The translations under genes and the position numbers were made by a program. Of a stretch of 64,000 nt of DNA, positions 11,101 through 22,796 are shown one piece after another (the stretch's first letter is position 1; every line of letters starts with the position of its first letter). The notes beneath the pieces are model-generated. The model worked only from the letters and a program-made list of their open reading frames with translations, searched no databases and was not told the DNA's origin. The stretch comes from Crossaster papposus (lineage: Eukaryota; Echinodermata; Asteroidea; Velatida; Solasteridae). The stretch lies in NCBI GenBank assembly GCA_037893245.1, contig JBAIAA010000673.1, positions 434,001 to 498,000 of the forward strand, read 5' to 3'.

Positions 11101-14100
11101 GCGTCAGTGAATTCCATTTGCTCCTTTTGCGCCTACGTAGACCTAGACGTAGACGTAGACGTAGACGTAGACGTAGCTGTAGCTGTAGACCTTTAAAAAA
11201 ATTAAAATAAACGAAAATTTGCTCCAAAATTAACGTTAGTGCTGCCGCCATTTTGTTTTGCCTGAGCTAGACAACTTCTTTTACGGCTAGATTTTTGTGA
11301 CGTTGTAGCCGTAGCTGTAGCTCTAGACGGCATTTCGGACAGCGCTACAAAATGGCCGACGCAGACAATAGCCGTAGCTGTAGCTGTAGCTCTAGACACC
11401 CGTTTCGGACACGGCCTTAGGTACTCGTTTCGGATACGACTTTCGCTTAAGTTTTACGGGCGGTCTGAAGAATATTTGGTTTTGTTACCGGCAATAATAT
11501 AAACGAAAAAAAATCAAAGAAAAACTAGATGCAAAAAGAAATTGATTTACATTTGCGAATGCTGCTTCCAGTTCCTTCCTACTGATGGAGCCAACGCTTC
11601 GATCGAGCTGACTTTCCGATAAGACGCCCATGAACTTTGACATGGCTTCCGTCACGAGCTGGTGCTCCTGACAAGCCGATTTCTGCCTGAATTTTGCGTC
11701 TTTACGCTGCCTGCGTACACAAACCAAAATGTTTCCAAAACAATAGTCGCTAATACTATTATTCAAATGTAGTATGCTCTTGTCTTTAGAAGTGGTAGAA
11801 TTATCTTACAGTTATTATTATTTTGTACCCCTAAAAAAACACTTAAGACCAAAAAGTAATACCTATGACGATTTCAGAGACTTTCTGAAGAAAAATGGGA
11901 CAAATCCCAGAGATTTTTATTAGACCCCTGTATATTTTCAATGGGCCGATTTTGCTTCTTGACCCGCCCCCGGCCTATTGGTGCGCATGCGTGCATGTAT
12001 TATAAATAATTAGAAAACTGGTCTATACATGTAAATGTGCGCATGTTCAAAATGTATACATCTCCCAGTGTGAACAAAACCTTATCATTGGAACATTTCT
12101 GTCACGACAAATCCCTTTCTGGTACGATGTGTATACCTTGACAGCTTGGTGTTCGGCCGTTCGATCGGCCCGTTAGACGCGTTTGTTTTGGAGAGTTGGT
12201 TAACCATTAAATCCTGTTCGTCGCTGGAAAACTAGAAAACAAACAAAAGTCAAAACAAGGTATTCATAATATCTCTAAAATCAGAAAGAAACTGTTACTT
12301 TAACACTATAAAATTAGGCAGAAACAAACTGGATACGCATAATACAATGTTCTTCCCTTACCATGAGAAAAAAACTACATAATGGATGGAGAATTTATCT
12401 ATCTATAGTAGAAAATGACACCAAGATAAGGGTTTGGAGCTAAAACGACAGGACCGAATCGAGAATTTTGGTATCATTTTTCCTCTGAGAAGATTTGTCA
12501 TCCATTGGTATATTAGTTTTGGCATCGGGGTAGTGGAAGTATAAATAAATGTCCGGGATGTTTGGGCCAGCTATTTAATAAAATGTTCTGTGGATATTAC
12601 ACAGTTTATAACCAAATGTTTAAAGACGTTAACAATGCATGGCATTCGAATGGACCTGAGACCTAATGACGTCACGTTTTGTTTACATGTGCGCTGTCCT
12701 ATGTGGTAGTATGTCCCTACTTCGTCTGGTGTCCTGACTTCGCTCCTATAGGAAAGCGCATATGTAAACAAAATCATTACGTCATTATGTCTCAGATCTA
12801 TTGATCACTAGTATTCGCTGCATTAATTTTCGTGCTTGAAGCATAATGTCACTTTTTGTTATTTCTTTTTTTGTTTTTTAATTATGATTCTACTGAATGG
12901 GTTTCCTTCATAACATCTTTAATATAAACAGGGGTAGATCGTCTTCTATATTCAAACAAATCCCCATTCACATAACCCCCTCTCGTGACGCTGCAAAACA
13001 GAAATATCCCCAGCATCTGTTTATGCTAAACCGTAAATTATAATAAACTCGTAAGCTCCGGGATTTGTACTGGTTATTATGCTTACCAGCAGCAGGCCGA
13101 TAGTCTTGTCGTTGATCGGTGCAAACCGAGCGTTCTTCTGCATGAGAATGGCGGCATTTTCCAAGGGCTGCAATCGCTGCAGACAACTGTCGTCGGGTTT
13201 CATGGACAACCACCAACCTGAACAACAGAAATCATTACAAGTTGGGGCGCTGTGGTGAAGAGGTTACGGTCACGTGTTTAACACATAATACGGCGGTACG
13301 TGGTTCGAACCCTGGCAGGAAACGTGGTGTCTGTGTTCTTGGGAAAGACACTTTACTGCATTATTGCCTCTCTCTACCCAGAAATGGGGACCTGCTGCTT
13401 CAGAAATGGTATTTCTCACTCTGAATAACTCAATTCCACTTCTTCTTCTTCTTCTTTTTTTTTTAAGAGACTTATTTTTTTTCTGAGAGTGACCTTTTCA
13501 CACAGATACAACCGGAAATGATGCACCTAAACGAATGTAGTTGTACATGCAACGCAATGATGAACTCCATTAGCCACGAAAATGATGGTGTTTTTTAAAA
13601 TCCCATTTAACCCAAAACACCAACAGAAAAAATCGGACTCTACCATCGAAGCAATGGATGGGGTAATTACACAGCAGCCCTCCGTCCACGTAGAAATCTT
13701 CCCGTCCGTATTGCTTGTATCTCACCGCGGTGAATAAACCTGTCGGCGAATGCAGGAACAAATACTAATTTCTGTGGGTGCATAAGGATTTAAATCACAA
13801 CTTAAACCACTCTTGGTTAAAGCACTTTCAAGTTTGGTTCCTGTACGTCTTTTTGCAGTTACATTTGCGCATGCGTGAACGCACCCTAACGGCATAATTG
13901 CCGACATGATCGGGGAAAAAAATCGGTTTAAGACGTATTCGCGCATGCGCGAGTGTATATAACAGCAAAAAGGCTTTAGGGCCAAGATGGTTGGTTGTTT
14001 AACGATCGCTATTGAAATGTAACTCGTACTAAGGTTCGTTTACGCATGCACTCTATCAAGTGGTAAGGAAAACATTCATAAGGCCACGCAGCCTATAACT

Positions 14101-17100
14101 CAACGTTCAAACATTCGGTTGAAATTTCTGAAATTTCGGAGAAACTCTAGATCGGATCATGTATATAAAACCGGTCTAAAAAAACGTACACAAAATGTCA
14201 GTCGGAACGAGAAATGAAGGTTGGGTACAATATTTTGAACTGTTAAACTGTTAAACCAAAACAAACTAAAAAACAAAAAATCTGAAAATTCAAAAAATTC
14301 AAAAAATTCAAAAAATCTAACAACATAGGGCCTTTTCGAAACCGTTGCTTCGTCTTTGGCTCCGAATTCCGAAATACTGAGAAGCAAATAGAAATGGAAG
14401 AAAATTGAAATAGTCTAACTTTTGGGTTCACATCAATCGAGTGAATGTTTCTGAAGTACAACAGGCGTCAGAATGTGGCTGGAGATCTTGCAGTTGGGAG
14501 TCAAAAATCGCCTTAAGCCAAAGACGAAGACGAAGCCAGGGATTCGAAAAGGCCCATAGTCAGATGGTGTATGAGCGTAAGAACAGTACCTGGAATAGCC
14601 ATGGACATGCGCATTGCCGTCCGGACAGACATGTTGGGCGTGGTCTTGACGTGACAGTACTCAGCATCCATGACGTTCACGTTGGTCACTACCACGCAGA
14701 CTTCCTTGTTATATCTGTCATATATCTGACGAGGGCAACAGAAAACTGTTCATTCAAATGGACTCAAGGGATATTTGTTATCCGCTCAACAATAAGTTTG
14801 AAAGTATATGCACAAGAAATGATGATATGGGGATAGGCATGCTTTGGTTGTGCATAATGCTTACAGTTCGTTGTTACATTTTAACTGAATACGGAAGCCA
14901 TTATTGCTTGCTCGTCATAATAGCTCACCAAATGCTGATGCCATTTTGGTAAACTTCGCGGTGGCAAATCTAAATTTGTTTACGACGGAATAAATGTTGA
15001 AATACCTGTTGGAAGGTGATGTCTCTGTGCCCCGTAGCTTGTTCCAGGCGGTCCCCGAACCAGGAGTACAGTTTAGTGGCGGGATGCCAACCGTAGTGTT
15101 TTATCAGGTTAGGAATCAGGGTGCAAAGCCCGCACGAGGCATCTACGATATTCCCAATAATCATAATCCAACATATAGCTTTATGTACAGTGTGTCTACA
15201 ATAAATATACAAACAAAATATAATGGAATGCTACACGTAGAAGGTGCAACCAACAAAGATAATATAGGTATGGGTTGAAAGGTACACCTTTCCACTTTAA
15301 AATGAGATATCAAACGTGAAACTCGGATGATTTTTGACAGAGTTCGGACTATTTTCCCAAGGGAAGTCTTATTGACAACGGGACATAAGTACGGGTACAT
15401 GGCCTAATTGGAACACATTAATCGTCTGCCGTTTTTGTCTCACCTAGAAAATACTGCCTGAGATCGAGACTAAGGAACCCTTCCACATCGTGGGAGGAGT
15501 AGCCCACGCCCAGGAGAATCGCCCACATTGAGCCGGCACTGGCTCCTGCCAATCGCCGGATGTTAGGCCACACCCCGGCTCTCTCAAACACCTGCGCATA
15601 AACAACAGGATCGAAATATGATTGGCGTATTATAAAGCCGTGGGCCGTTCACTAATAAATTCAAATATATGCACACATGCGCAGAAGCAATCATCGATTG
15701 CAGTGAAGCTCAGACAACTTGGTTTACCAATTTTCGAATGGTTTTCAACTTCTCACTTTTGTGGAGTAGCTGAGCCTAAATTTGCTTAGCACAAAAAGTC
15801 TTGCTCAGTAAAAACAGGTTATCAAAACTCTATTTATGTTTTGTAATGAATGCCAGCTGAATGCCAGTCACAAATAATACGTCACCAAACATTTCGTCAC
15901 CGACAATTTGGTTTGTATAACATACATTGTATAATCGGATAGATGAAGTCATATTCTCTTCTTCTTTTTTCATTTATGGGGTTTTAAAAGGGCAACTATG
16001 AACTTTGGCTAATTTCCGGTGGTAAAAATGTATTTGAATAGCGACTAGATAAGATACATTATATGTAATTAACCCTAACCCCCTAGGCCGTTTTTGCTAG
16101 CAACCATCCTCAATCCTCGAAAATCCTCATTTTTTTTAAAACCTCATTTTTTTAAAACCCCATTTAGCCTCAATCCTCCAAAATCCTCCACACTTGAAAC
16201 AACATCATGTGCCTCAATTCTCCAAAATCCTCATTAATTTAAAACCCCATACAGCCTCAATCCTCAAAAATCCTCCAAAACTGCAATGACGAATTTGGAG
16301 GATTGATGAGCGTTAGGGTTAACAATTACGCTTGTACATGAATTTGGCAAAACGTCCTACGAACAGTTTTACATGTAGAACCTACAGCCTACACTGCCCC
16401 ACCGTTGGTTAAAGGCAAGTTATAATTGTGAGCGAGTATATCAACACTTTCAGCTGCATGGAAAGGGCATTCGTCGTTGAGAAATTAGGATCCGGGTTCA
16501 AACCTGAATTGCATTAATTGATAGAGTTCAAACTGAAATTCAATCTACACGTGTGGGGCCCTTGGGCCTTGGGTTTTGTATCGCTACAAAAATAGGCATT
16601 TGTTACCGTTTTGTGCATGCACTCACTGCCGAGAAACGAACAATACAAATAATACTGACCCACATAAACCCACAAAGGATTATTAAGCTCCGTGGTTACG
16701 GAATATACAACGTGTAACTATACGCTCACGTGCATAATATATAAATGAAAAGTAAAAGTACATGAAGCTCTCGTGTAATAATGTATGGGTGAATCTTTTA
16801 TATAGTTACACAAAAATGGCAGAATGTTTGACAAATTTGTCATTACGACGTGTTTGCATTGACACAGCTTATAGTCGTGTAAATACGCACAGATACGGTG
16901 AATACTAATTCGTAAAGGGTTAGGTTGTTGGAGCTAGATTTGTGGATAATATCGCTCTCAATATATACAAAGGTCACCTCCAAGAATTTTTGCAAGAGTG
17001 CAACATGTTATGTATATGTTAGGTATAAAATGGACCTTTTGAACAACAACTTTCGTCAACAGCCCTTCGTGTATGTATCACGGATCAGTGACATTTAGTT

Positions 17101-18353
17101 GTGGGTCTAGCCCATCAATGACTGCAGCCTATTGGTTAGAAACTTGTCGTTATTGTGAAATGGTCCAATCAAGGTAAAGCTACAATAAAGAGCCAAATAA
17201 GCCAAATGACAGATGGTGTCGAGTGAAATATGAACTCCTATGAATTCCTATCTCTTTGTCGAGTTTATACTCCCACTTGACGGCATGCACAGTGAATATT
17301 TTATGTAGTTCAAATTTCACACCACGCCGGCGTTCGTCTCAGAAACAAGCCCTATAGGAATTAGATACATTCGCCTTACCCGAACGGCCCCTGCATAGGC
17401 TATCCCCTTGTTGCCGCCTCCTTCGAAGACTACGTTCTCGAAGGGGAAATCGTAGTCTTCCAGCCGGATGCTGGCCAGTATGGCATCTTGTTCTGCTGTG
17501 CCGTTCGGAGGGTGAGAGGCGGTAGCACTGCCTAAAAAATGACATCAACAGGTTTATCGAAACGCGTCTAACTTGTTGCCGCCTCCTTCGAAGACTACTA
17601 AGTTTGGAAGACACTAAACCCGTGTAGCGGTTCGCGACTTTTGTCTTCAGTGGCTGGGTTGTGTGTAAATATTCATGAGAAAGAACAATGGCAACTCAGC
17701 TACATTAGAGAACGGCTGTCCTCAACCAACTCGCAAAAGCCTAGTTGATATAGAGGTGAGCTATGGATCAAAAGGTCTGTGGTTTAAATCTGGCTATCGT
17801 TAACGTTTTTCTTTGCCAAATGTTATTGGGTTTTTTTTATAACCATAGAGCAAGGCTGGGGGAAAACCGGGTTAGGTTACCCAAGTGCCTAACCATTTCG
17901 CGCCGGATGACGTGTATAAACTCCAAGTTCAAGTTCGGAAATGTATGCCAGCAGCGAGCAAGGCTGGAAATGCGTGGGTATGCTTCCCAGCACTATCAGC
18001 CTGAACACAACAACCGCTACACGAGATAGTTTATAGTGTCTTCCGCGAAGTTTATGGTGGTAGTCGGATACGGAACTCTTTCCCAAACGTTGATTAGTAG
18101 AATTACATCCAATAAGTTGCCCATAATATGTTTGACTTCAAAAATTTGATAATAAACTATTATAATGCTTACCGGGTCTGAGTGAGGTGAGAGATGTCGT
18201 GAGGTTATTCCTGACGCTGATCGAGTTGAAGCAATGTCCCTTCTTCTTGTGATGTTCTCCAGGAATCTCATCTCCTTGCTGGAGACACAGCGGGTCCTCC
18301 CTGCCAGCTTCGCCCACAGCGTGGACGTCGGATTTGGAGTTCTTTCCACCCAT
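7257..18353 (-). CDS. Patatin-like phospholipase with an inserted EF-hand segment (13 exons, 616 aa)
   Basis: Coding exons in transcript order: 18353-18173, 17531-17380, 15591-15444, 15142-15006, 14725-14590, 13739-13644, 13217-13087, 12231-12137, 11710-11551, 10387-10286, 9145-8987, 8118-8023, 7514-7257. Every junction is GT-AG and all phases agree, giving 1851 nt with no internal stop. The patatin signature is complete: oxyanion loop GGGNKG (98-103), nucleophile motif GASAGS with Ser129, and catalytic DGG with Asp270. An EF-hand loop with canonical ligands spans 440-451, after a degenerate EF-like helix-loop (about 385-410). A typical patatin C-terminal segment (about 500-540) follows. The N-terminus, MGGKNS, fits an N-myristoylation site (Gly2, Ser6). 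Expected role: acyl-ester hydrolysis of membrane lipids, possibly calcium-controlled. Family and catalytic residues are seen directly; the substrate is unknown. The last 50 residues are low-complexity and unlike any domain I know. Confidence 0.9.
8987..10387 (-). CDS. Patatin/EF-hand gene, exons 10 and 11 (EF-hand loop)
   Basis: Exons 10387-10286 and 9145-8987 together encode residues 413-499. The 12-residue calcium loop DCNDDGQISFNE is complete: acidic or polar ligands at positions 1, 3 and 5, Gly at 6, Ile at 8 and Glu at 12. An intron in phase 0 splits the loop after residue 7. The second half of this segment is helical and leads back into patatin-like sequence. Confidence 0.88.
9849..10209. 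mobile_element. TTAA-flanked MITE family T1, copy in patatin intron
   Basis: TIR AGGTAGGATACACCA on both ends, with TTAA directly outside each end (9845-9848, 10210-10213). The interior is near-palindromic in style, including the word TGTAAAACTTCGGACAGGTCAG. TTAA duplication is the hallmark of piggyBac-like transposition; the family is assigned on that basis only. Confidence 0.85.
10621..11417. repeat. Foldback in a patatin intron (arms of about 190 bp)
   Basis: The left arm, about 10717-10905, and the right arm, about 11225-11417, are inverted copies. Both contain GTGTC(C)GAAAC, AGCTACAGCTACGGCTA and CAAAATGGC words. A smaller hairpin with CCTAGTTTC / GAAACTAGG ends sits at 10621-10709. Between the arms is a GTAGAC hexamer run (about 11130-11190). 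Confidence 0.85.
13243..13425 (+). mobile_element. tRNA-derived SINE
   Basis: A-box-like GTGGTGAAGAGGTTA followed by B-box GTGGTTCGAACCCTGG (13301-13316). The tail word CTTGGGAAAGACACTTTAC, then TGCCTCTCTCTACCCAG, is typical of deuterostome SINEs. Confidence 0.65.
13644..13739 (-). CDS. Patatin/EF-hand gene, exon 6 (catalytic aspartate)
   Basis: It encodes residues 252-283. YVDGGLLCNYPI carries the DGG motif whose Asp270 completes the Ser-Asp dyad. The preceding exon, 14590-14725, ends in the patatin phrase MRMSMAIPG. Confidence 0.92.
14328..14555. mobile_element. MITE family F (GGGCCTTTTCGAAACC ends), copy 1
   Basis: TIR GGGCCTTTTCGAAACC at the left and GGATTCGAAAAGGCCC at the right, with interior word AGTCTAACTTTTGGGTTC. 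It ends about 35 bp from patatin exon 5. Confidence 0.8.
15444..15591 (-). CDS. Patatin/EF-hand gene, exon 3 (catalytic serine)
   Basis: It encodes residues 112 to 160 plus one base. RLAGASAGSMWAILL holds the GxSxG nucleophile elbow, with Ser129 as the predicted nucleophile. Confidence 0.92.
16073..16327. mobile_element. Element with telomere-like TTAACCCTAAC ends, intergenic to patatin exons 3 and 2 (intron 2)
   Basis: It begins TTAACCCTAACCCCCTAGG and ends GCGTTAGGGTTAA. The interior repeats TCAATCCTCAAAAATCCTC many times. It lies in the patatin intron between 15591 and 17380. Confidence 0.65.
17380..17531 (-). CDS. Patatin/EF-hand gene, exon 2 (oxyanion loop)
   Basis: It encodes residues 61-111. 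The phrase FENVVFEGGGNKGIAYAGA is the patatin N-terminal strand and glycine-rich oxyanion hole; the usual Arg of the GGGxRG form is Lys here. The exon ends in phase 0 with a GTAAGG donor. Confidence 0.9.
17609..18035. repeat. Interspersed repeat with tRNA-like core, next to patatin exon 1
   Basis: The left end CCCGTGTAGCGGTTCGCG is complemented at the right end by CGCTACACG (about 18010). A tRNA-like stretch with AGGTGAGCTATGGATC and GTGGTTTAAATCTGG lies at about 17755. A related copy is at 23417-23760. The block 17890-18005 also matches 21680-21840. Confidence 0.65.
18173..18353 (-). CDS. Patatin/EF-hand gene, first coding exon
   Basis: It encodes the first 60 residues plus one base of codon 61. 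The ATG at 18351-18353 begins MGGKNSKS, a good N-myristoylation context with basic residues that could help hold the protein on a membrane. The rest is polar and probably disordered. The donor is GTAAGC. Confidence 0.8.
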
Positions 18354-18582
18354 CGTACATCAAGTTGTATTCAAACTGGTTGTCGAATACCGGTTCACAA
18401 CTGACAATTAACGTGGCCAAAGGACTTGGGTTGGAAATTCACCGTTTTGGCTTGTTCACTTTCAATTTCAGGGAACTTCGCAGAACCGACAGTACTCGTC
18501 AGTTCACTGCGTGGTCAGTACAAATTATTTCACTTTGTACACTAATGTCACCTAATCAACCTGACCTAATACTATTAGTATT

Positions 18583-18822
18583 AGTAATAGTACTATTGGT
18601 AATAGTACTATTGGTGATAGTACTATTGGTGATAGTACTATTGGTGATAGTACTATTGGTGATAGTACTATTGGTGATAGTACTATTGGTAATAGTACTA
18701 TTGGTAATAGTACTATTGGTAATAGTACTATTGGTAATAGTACTATTGGTGATAGTACTATTGGTGATAGTACTATTGGTAATAGTACTATTGGTAATAG
18801 TACTATTAGTAATAGTACCAAA
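18583..18822. repeat. 15-bp minisatellite upstream of the patatin gene
   Basis: About 16 units of ATAGTACTATTGGTG / ATAGTACTATTGGTA. Each unit contains the palindrome ATAGTACTAT. The array begins 230 bp upstream of the patatin ATG. Confidence 0.95.
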
Positions 18823-18978
18823 TGTTTAAACTGTATACAGTACTCTACTGGTCTGCATGAAAACTGTAGTATTGTGTAGTACAATAATGGGGTACTATAC
18901 AAATACATGTACCCCGAAACGTCTTGTTTCTGCAGCTAGCTATAACGCCGTTGCTACAACAGTCATCAGGTTCACCCA

Positions 18979-19184
18979 GCATTATGAAGCACGACATGTG
19001 GCCGAGAAACCCCCCCCCCCCCCCCCCCCCCTCCTCTTTTGTGTTGACCATTGTGTTCCCGGAATCGAATTCCTTTTAGGTTTCAAGGGGGATGGGTTAG
19101 GTTACAATAGTGTTGAGTGCGTATAAAGTATAGGGATAAGAGGGGGGGGGGGGTACCCCTCTGCCACATACCGTGCTGGGTATA
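18979..19184. mobile_element. MITE family P, copy 2
   Basis: Same orientation as copy 1, with a C tract of more than 20 bases near the left end and a G tract near the right end. It lies upstream of the patatin gene, beyond the minisatellite. Confidence 0.8.
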
Positions 19185-19329
19185 TCACCCAGTACGAAGA
19201 AGTATGCGAGAGTATTAGTATTAGAGTCTATTGTATCGGCGTATACCGTATACTGTTATGACCGATTTATTTCGTGTGTAATTTGTGGCGGCTACTGACA
19301 ATAGTCATGGGAGCCAGCTTCGGGAATCT

Positions 19330-19940
19330 GTCGTTTCGATTCACCCCTATTGGGGACGAGTTTGGCACTTGTATATGGAAGGGGGAGGGGTGTATATGGA
19401 GTATGTTAAGACCGGGTGTAAGCATCCAAGGTGGCAGCAAGGTAATTAAATTCACCAATCTCTGTAGGTACCGCCTTGCTACACACATCCCCCAAATTTC
19501 TATTTTGTAGAAACAAAGTATAGGCCGAGTAAAAAATAAATAATTTACATCAAAGTCAATTTTCTCATAAATAGAATAAGTGTGCCCAAAATTTCCGGCT
19601 ATTCTGAATAGATCATTCAAATTTAATTAATGTTAAGTTACACATTTTCCCTCCAATCATTACCATTCCAAATCTCGTTCTGATAGCCGAGAGAAAGTCA
19701 ACGTGTGGATTGGTCTGATAAGAAACAACACCATCCTTGGTGATGCAAATGGTGTGCAAATTATTGTTTTTCCCTCAGCCTATATACTTTGTTCCTACAA
19801 AACAGACATTTGGGGATGTGAGTAGCACGGCGGGGTACCTTGTTGCCACCGTGCTTACACCCAGTCTTATAATACTCTAGAGACACCCCCTGCCCATGTA
19901 CAAGTGCCAAATTACTGTATAAGGGTTGAAACGAACTTTA
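19330..19940. repeat. Foldback, intergenic between the patatin promoter and MINDY3
   Basis: The left arm (about 19330-19520) and the right arm (about 19780-19940) share TTTGGCACTTGTA, GACCGGGTGTAAGCA (GACTGGGTGTAAGCA) and CAAGGTA words as inverted copies. The arms are interrupted by small indels. Confidence 0.75.
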
Positions 19941-20689
19941 AAAAAAACTACTTTTCGAACTTGGAACTTGGTGAATTCAGTCATGCAGGATTTTGTTAGG
20001 AGTTTTGTTCTCGCAAATGATGAAACAACTCATCTTAAACATGCTTCCATGCATGTGCCCGTGGTCCGGGCAAACTTGCCAGTCACACTGCACTTTGAAA
20101 TCGAAGAACATGTACATGTACCTTAATACAGATGAATTGACGAAGAGCTTTGTCAATTTTACTTCTGTACCTCCAAACTAGTTCAGATCATACTCACGGG
20201 AAGATGTACAAATCTCTACTTCCTCAGTTTAGGGTATTATATATCCAAAAAAGGGAGGCATACACTCACTGCCTATTTCTCCTGTATTACACGCAGATAA
20301 ACTGTGTTGTTCATAATCTACAGCAACGCAACATAGACACGTTGTTGAAGGACTAGCAAGGCACTTTGGACACGGGTGAACGCATTCGTTGTACGGGCTC
20401 GTGGATTGGCAAATTGTTCGACTATCAATGCGGGAGTCGGCCTTTATTATTGAGAGTGAACAGATCGACGGCTCAAAAGAATTATTTAAATTGCTGAATT
20501 GCCGTGTAGAAAAATCAAGTTCTTTCGGAGAGGAAAATGAAGTTTGTTGTTTAGTGTATGCGAAATTAGAATACATTTTTGGGGTCGAGGCCGTGGCACC
20601 CTATCAAATTTAATTACAATTTCAAATAAACCACAAGGGAAACCAGACGAGAATGATGCAGTTAGGGCCTAATGCTATTTTTAAAATTG

Positions 20690-20795
20690 AACCAAGAAAT
20701 TGACCAGAGAAAGGGCTCGAACCAGTGACGTCTGGATTGCCGTTCTGGTGCTCTAACAACTGAGATACCTAGCCGCGTTGGCTGTTCTCAAATTA
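20690..20795 (-). mobile_element. tRNA-like SINE head, antisense
   Basis: On the minus strand: CTCAGTTGTTAGAGCACC (A-box region) and CTGGTTCGAGCCC (B box). The cloverleaf is not convincing, and non-tRNA sequence runs on beyond the B box. Confidence 0.55.
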
Positions 20796-20992
20796 AGAAT
20801 CCACAAATTCACGTGGCCATGGATCACACCAAACGACACTAGCACGTATGAAGCGAGATAAGGCAGAGGAAACCCCAACCCTTTATACCCAGCAAGATAT
20901 GGGACCGAGCGACTCCCCCCTTAGTCCCCCATACCTATACACTCTCTAGACTATTGTTACCTAACGTAACCCCCCCCCCCCCCCAAAAAAAA

Positions 20993-21023
<31 letters not shown>

Positions 21024-21044
21024 GAAACCACAACACCCTGTAAT

Positions 21045-21218
21045 ATACCCAGCACGATATGTGGCAGAGGGGTACCCCCCTCTTATCCCTATACTTTATA
21101 CGCACTCAACACTATTGTAACCTAACCCATCCCCCTTGAAACCTAGAAGGAATTCCTGAGATTCCGGGAACACAATGGTCAACACAAAAGAGGGGGGGGG
21201 GGTTTCTCGGTCACATAT
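21045..21218. mobile_element. MITE family P, copy 3
   Basis: Reverse orientation to copy 1. Truncated relatives or rearranged pieces flank it (about 20850-20990 and 21219-21400), making a composite block with poly-C, TAA and poly-G tracts. Confidence 0.75.
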
Positions 21219-22796
21219 GCTCTTATGTGTCCTGTAAGCACAATGACCGCCACAAAGGGGGGGGGGGGTTCTTTCCGTCCCATTATTGCTTCATTATGCA
21301 CCCCTTGTTTGTATTGGTCAACGTGTTTCCGGAGTCTCAGGAATTCCGGAATCTTAGGAATTCCGGAGGGGGGGGGGGGGAATTAGTCCGTATACTAGTA
21401 TAGGGACAACAAAAGGTCCGCTGGGCACTATAACTCATGTTGCATTGACCTGGGAAATATATACATTTTTATTACCAACACATTCCAGACGAATAGACAA
21501 TGCAAAACCACAAACAAGACACGATTAACACATATATTTGCTTTGTGAAAACTCGATTTTTGTTTATATTTCAACGGAGTACTTGGCTAATATGTTCTGG
21601 AAGAAAGTGAAAAAAACTGTGCACTATTTTTACTTCTGTAACGGAATAATTTACATGTACATGTACTTATCATAACTTAGCCAGTTCGCGCCAAATGACG
21701 TATATACACGCACAAATTTCTCAAGATTCAAAACGGATGACGCATAAACACGTCACGAGCAAGGCCATAAATGTCTGTCAGCAGCGAGCAAGGCCGGAAA
21801 TGCGTGGGTGTGCTTCCCGGTACCATCGGCCTGAACCCGCCTCGGATCGAGTTTCGTTTAAAAATAATCCCGCGCCTCTGCTCGGTGATGTTAAAATAAT
21901 CCCGGCGCTAACTGGTTAGTTCGTTTTTACTTTTAAGTTAAATTTACTCTCCGAGACCAGTGCACATGACAACCAATACAGCGTTATTTTGTGTTATCCA
22001 AAGAACCAACTGGCCCTGCGTTTGGTAAAATAGCACTGATGGTATCACCACGCATTGCCAAATAGCACGCCGAAGTAAAGCACACCAAGTTATGAGATTT
22101 ACCAAAAAGACTTCACAAAGACTTTTCCAAAAGAACAACACTTATGCAAACAAATACATGTACCTTAAACCTTACTCGCCATAACCGCGAAACAGGTTTG
22201 TGGCTATAAACAAAATGTATTTTTACATGTACATGTAAACCCTTTTAATATAAATCTGACCGAAATTTGCCCATCTTTTTTCAGGCCAAGTGTAAGACAT
22301 TTTTGGTTATTCTTGGTGTGGGTTACCGTAATACATGTACACCTTATTATCAACAATGTTGTTCGTTATTATGTGCTGCGTACTACATACTGGCACACTG
22401 GTTACATCGTTCCAAGCGAGATACGTCCGTCAGTTCAATGACCGCACTTCTAGATGTTGGTGGCAGAAGTGGGATTCACCAATCTGCACACGTCTGAGTA
22501 CACTTTCGAGTTATGCTAGTATATTTTAGAATTTATCTGCATTGGTATAGAGCAGGAGGAATAGGCGCACTACTTTATGGAGTAGATTATTACACACTTT
22601 AAAACAGTTTCGCCCGTCCGCTGAACGAATAAAACTCTGAGTGAAATTTTGAGTGAAATTCAACACAAAGGATTCATTAAAAAGAATACTTGAACACTGG
22701 CCAAGAAAGCTGTTACCAAGTCAATAATAAGTCAAGTGTCAAATAAAGTAACTAGCTAATGATGTGTAAAAAAAGGACATTACTTGCATTACCTAA

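Noticed and set aside
18365-18908. Open frames on both strands with long LLVIV and LLPIV repeats
   Set aside because: They are translations of the 15-bp minisatellite; unit length is a multiple of three, so any frame stays open.
20690-20795. A functional tRNA gene
   Set aside because: A and B boxes are present, but no complete cloverleaf is visible.
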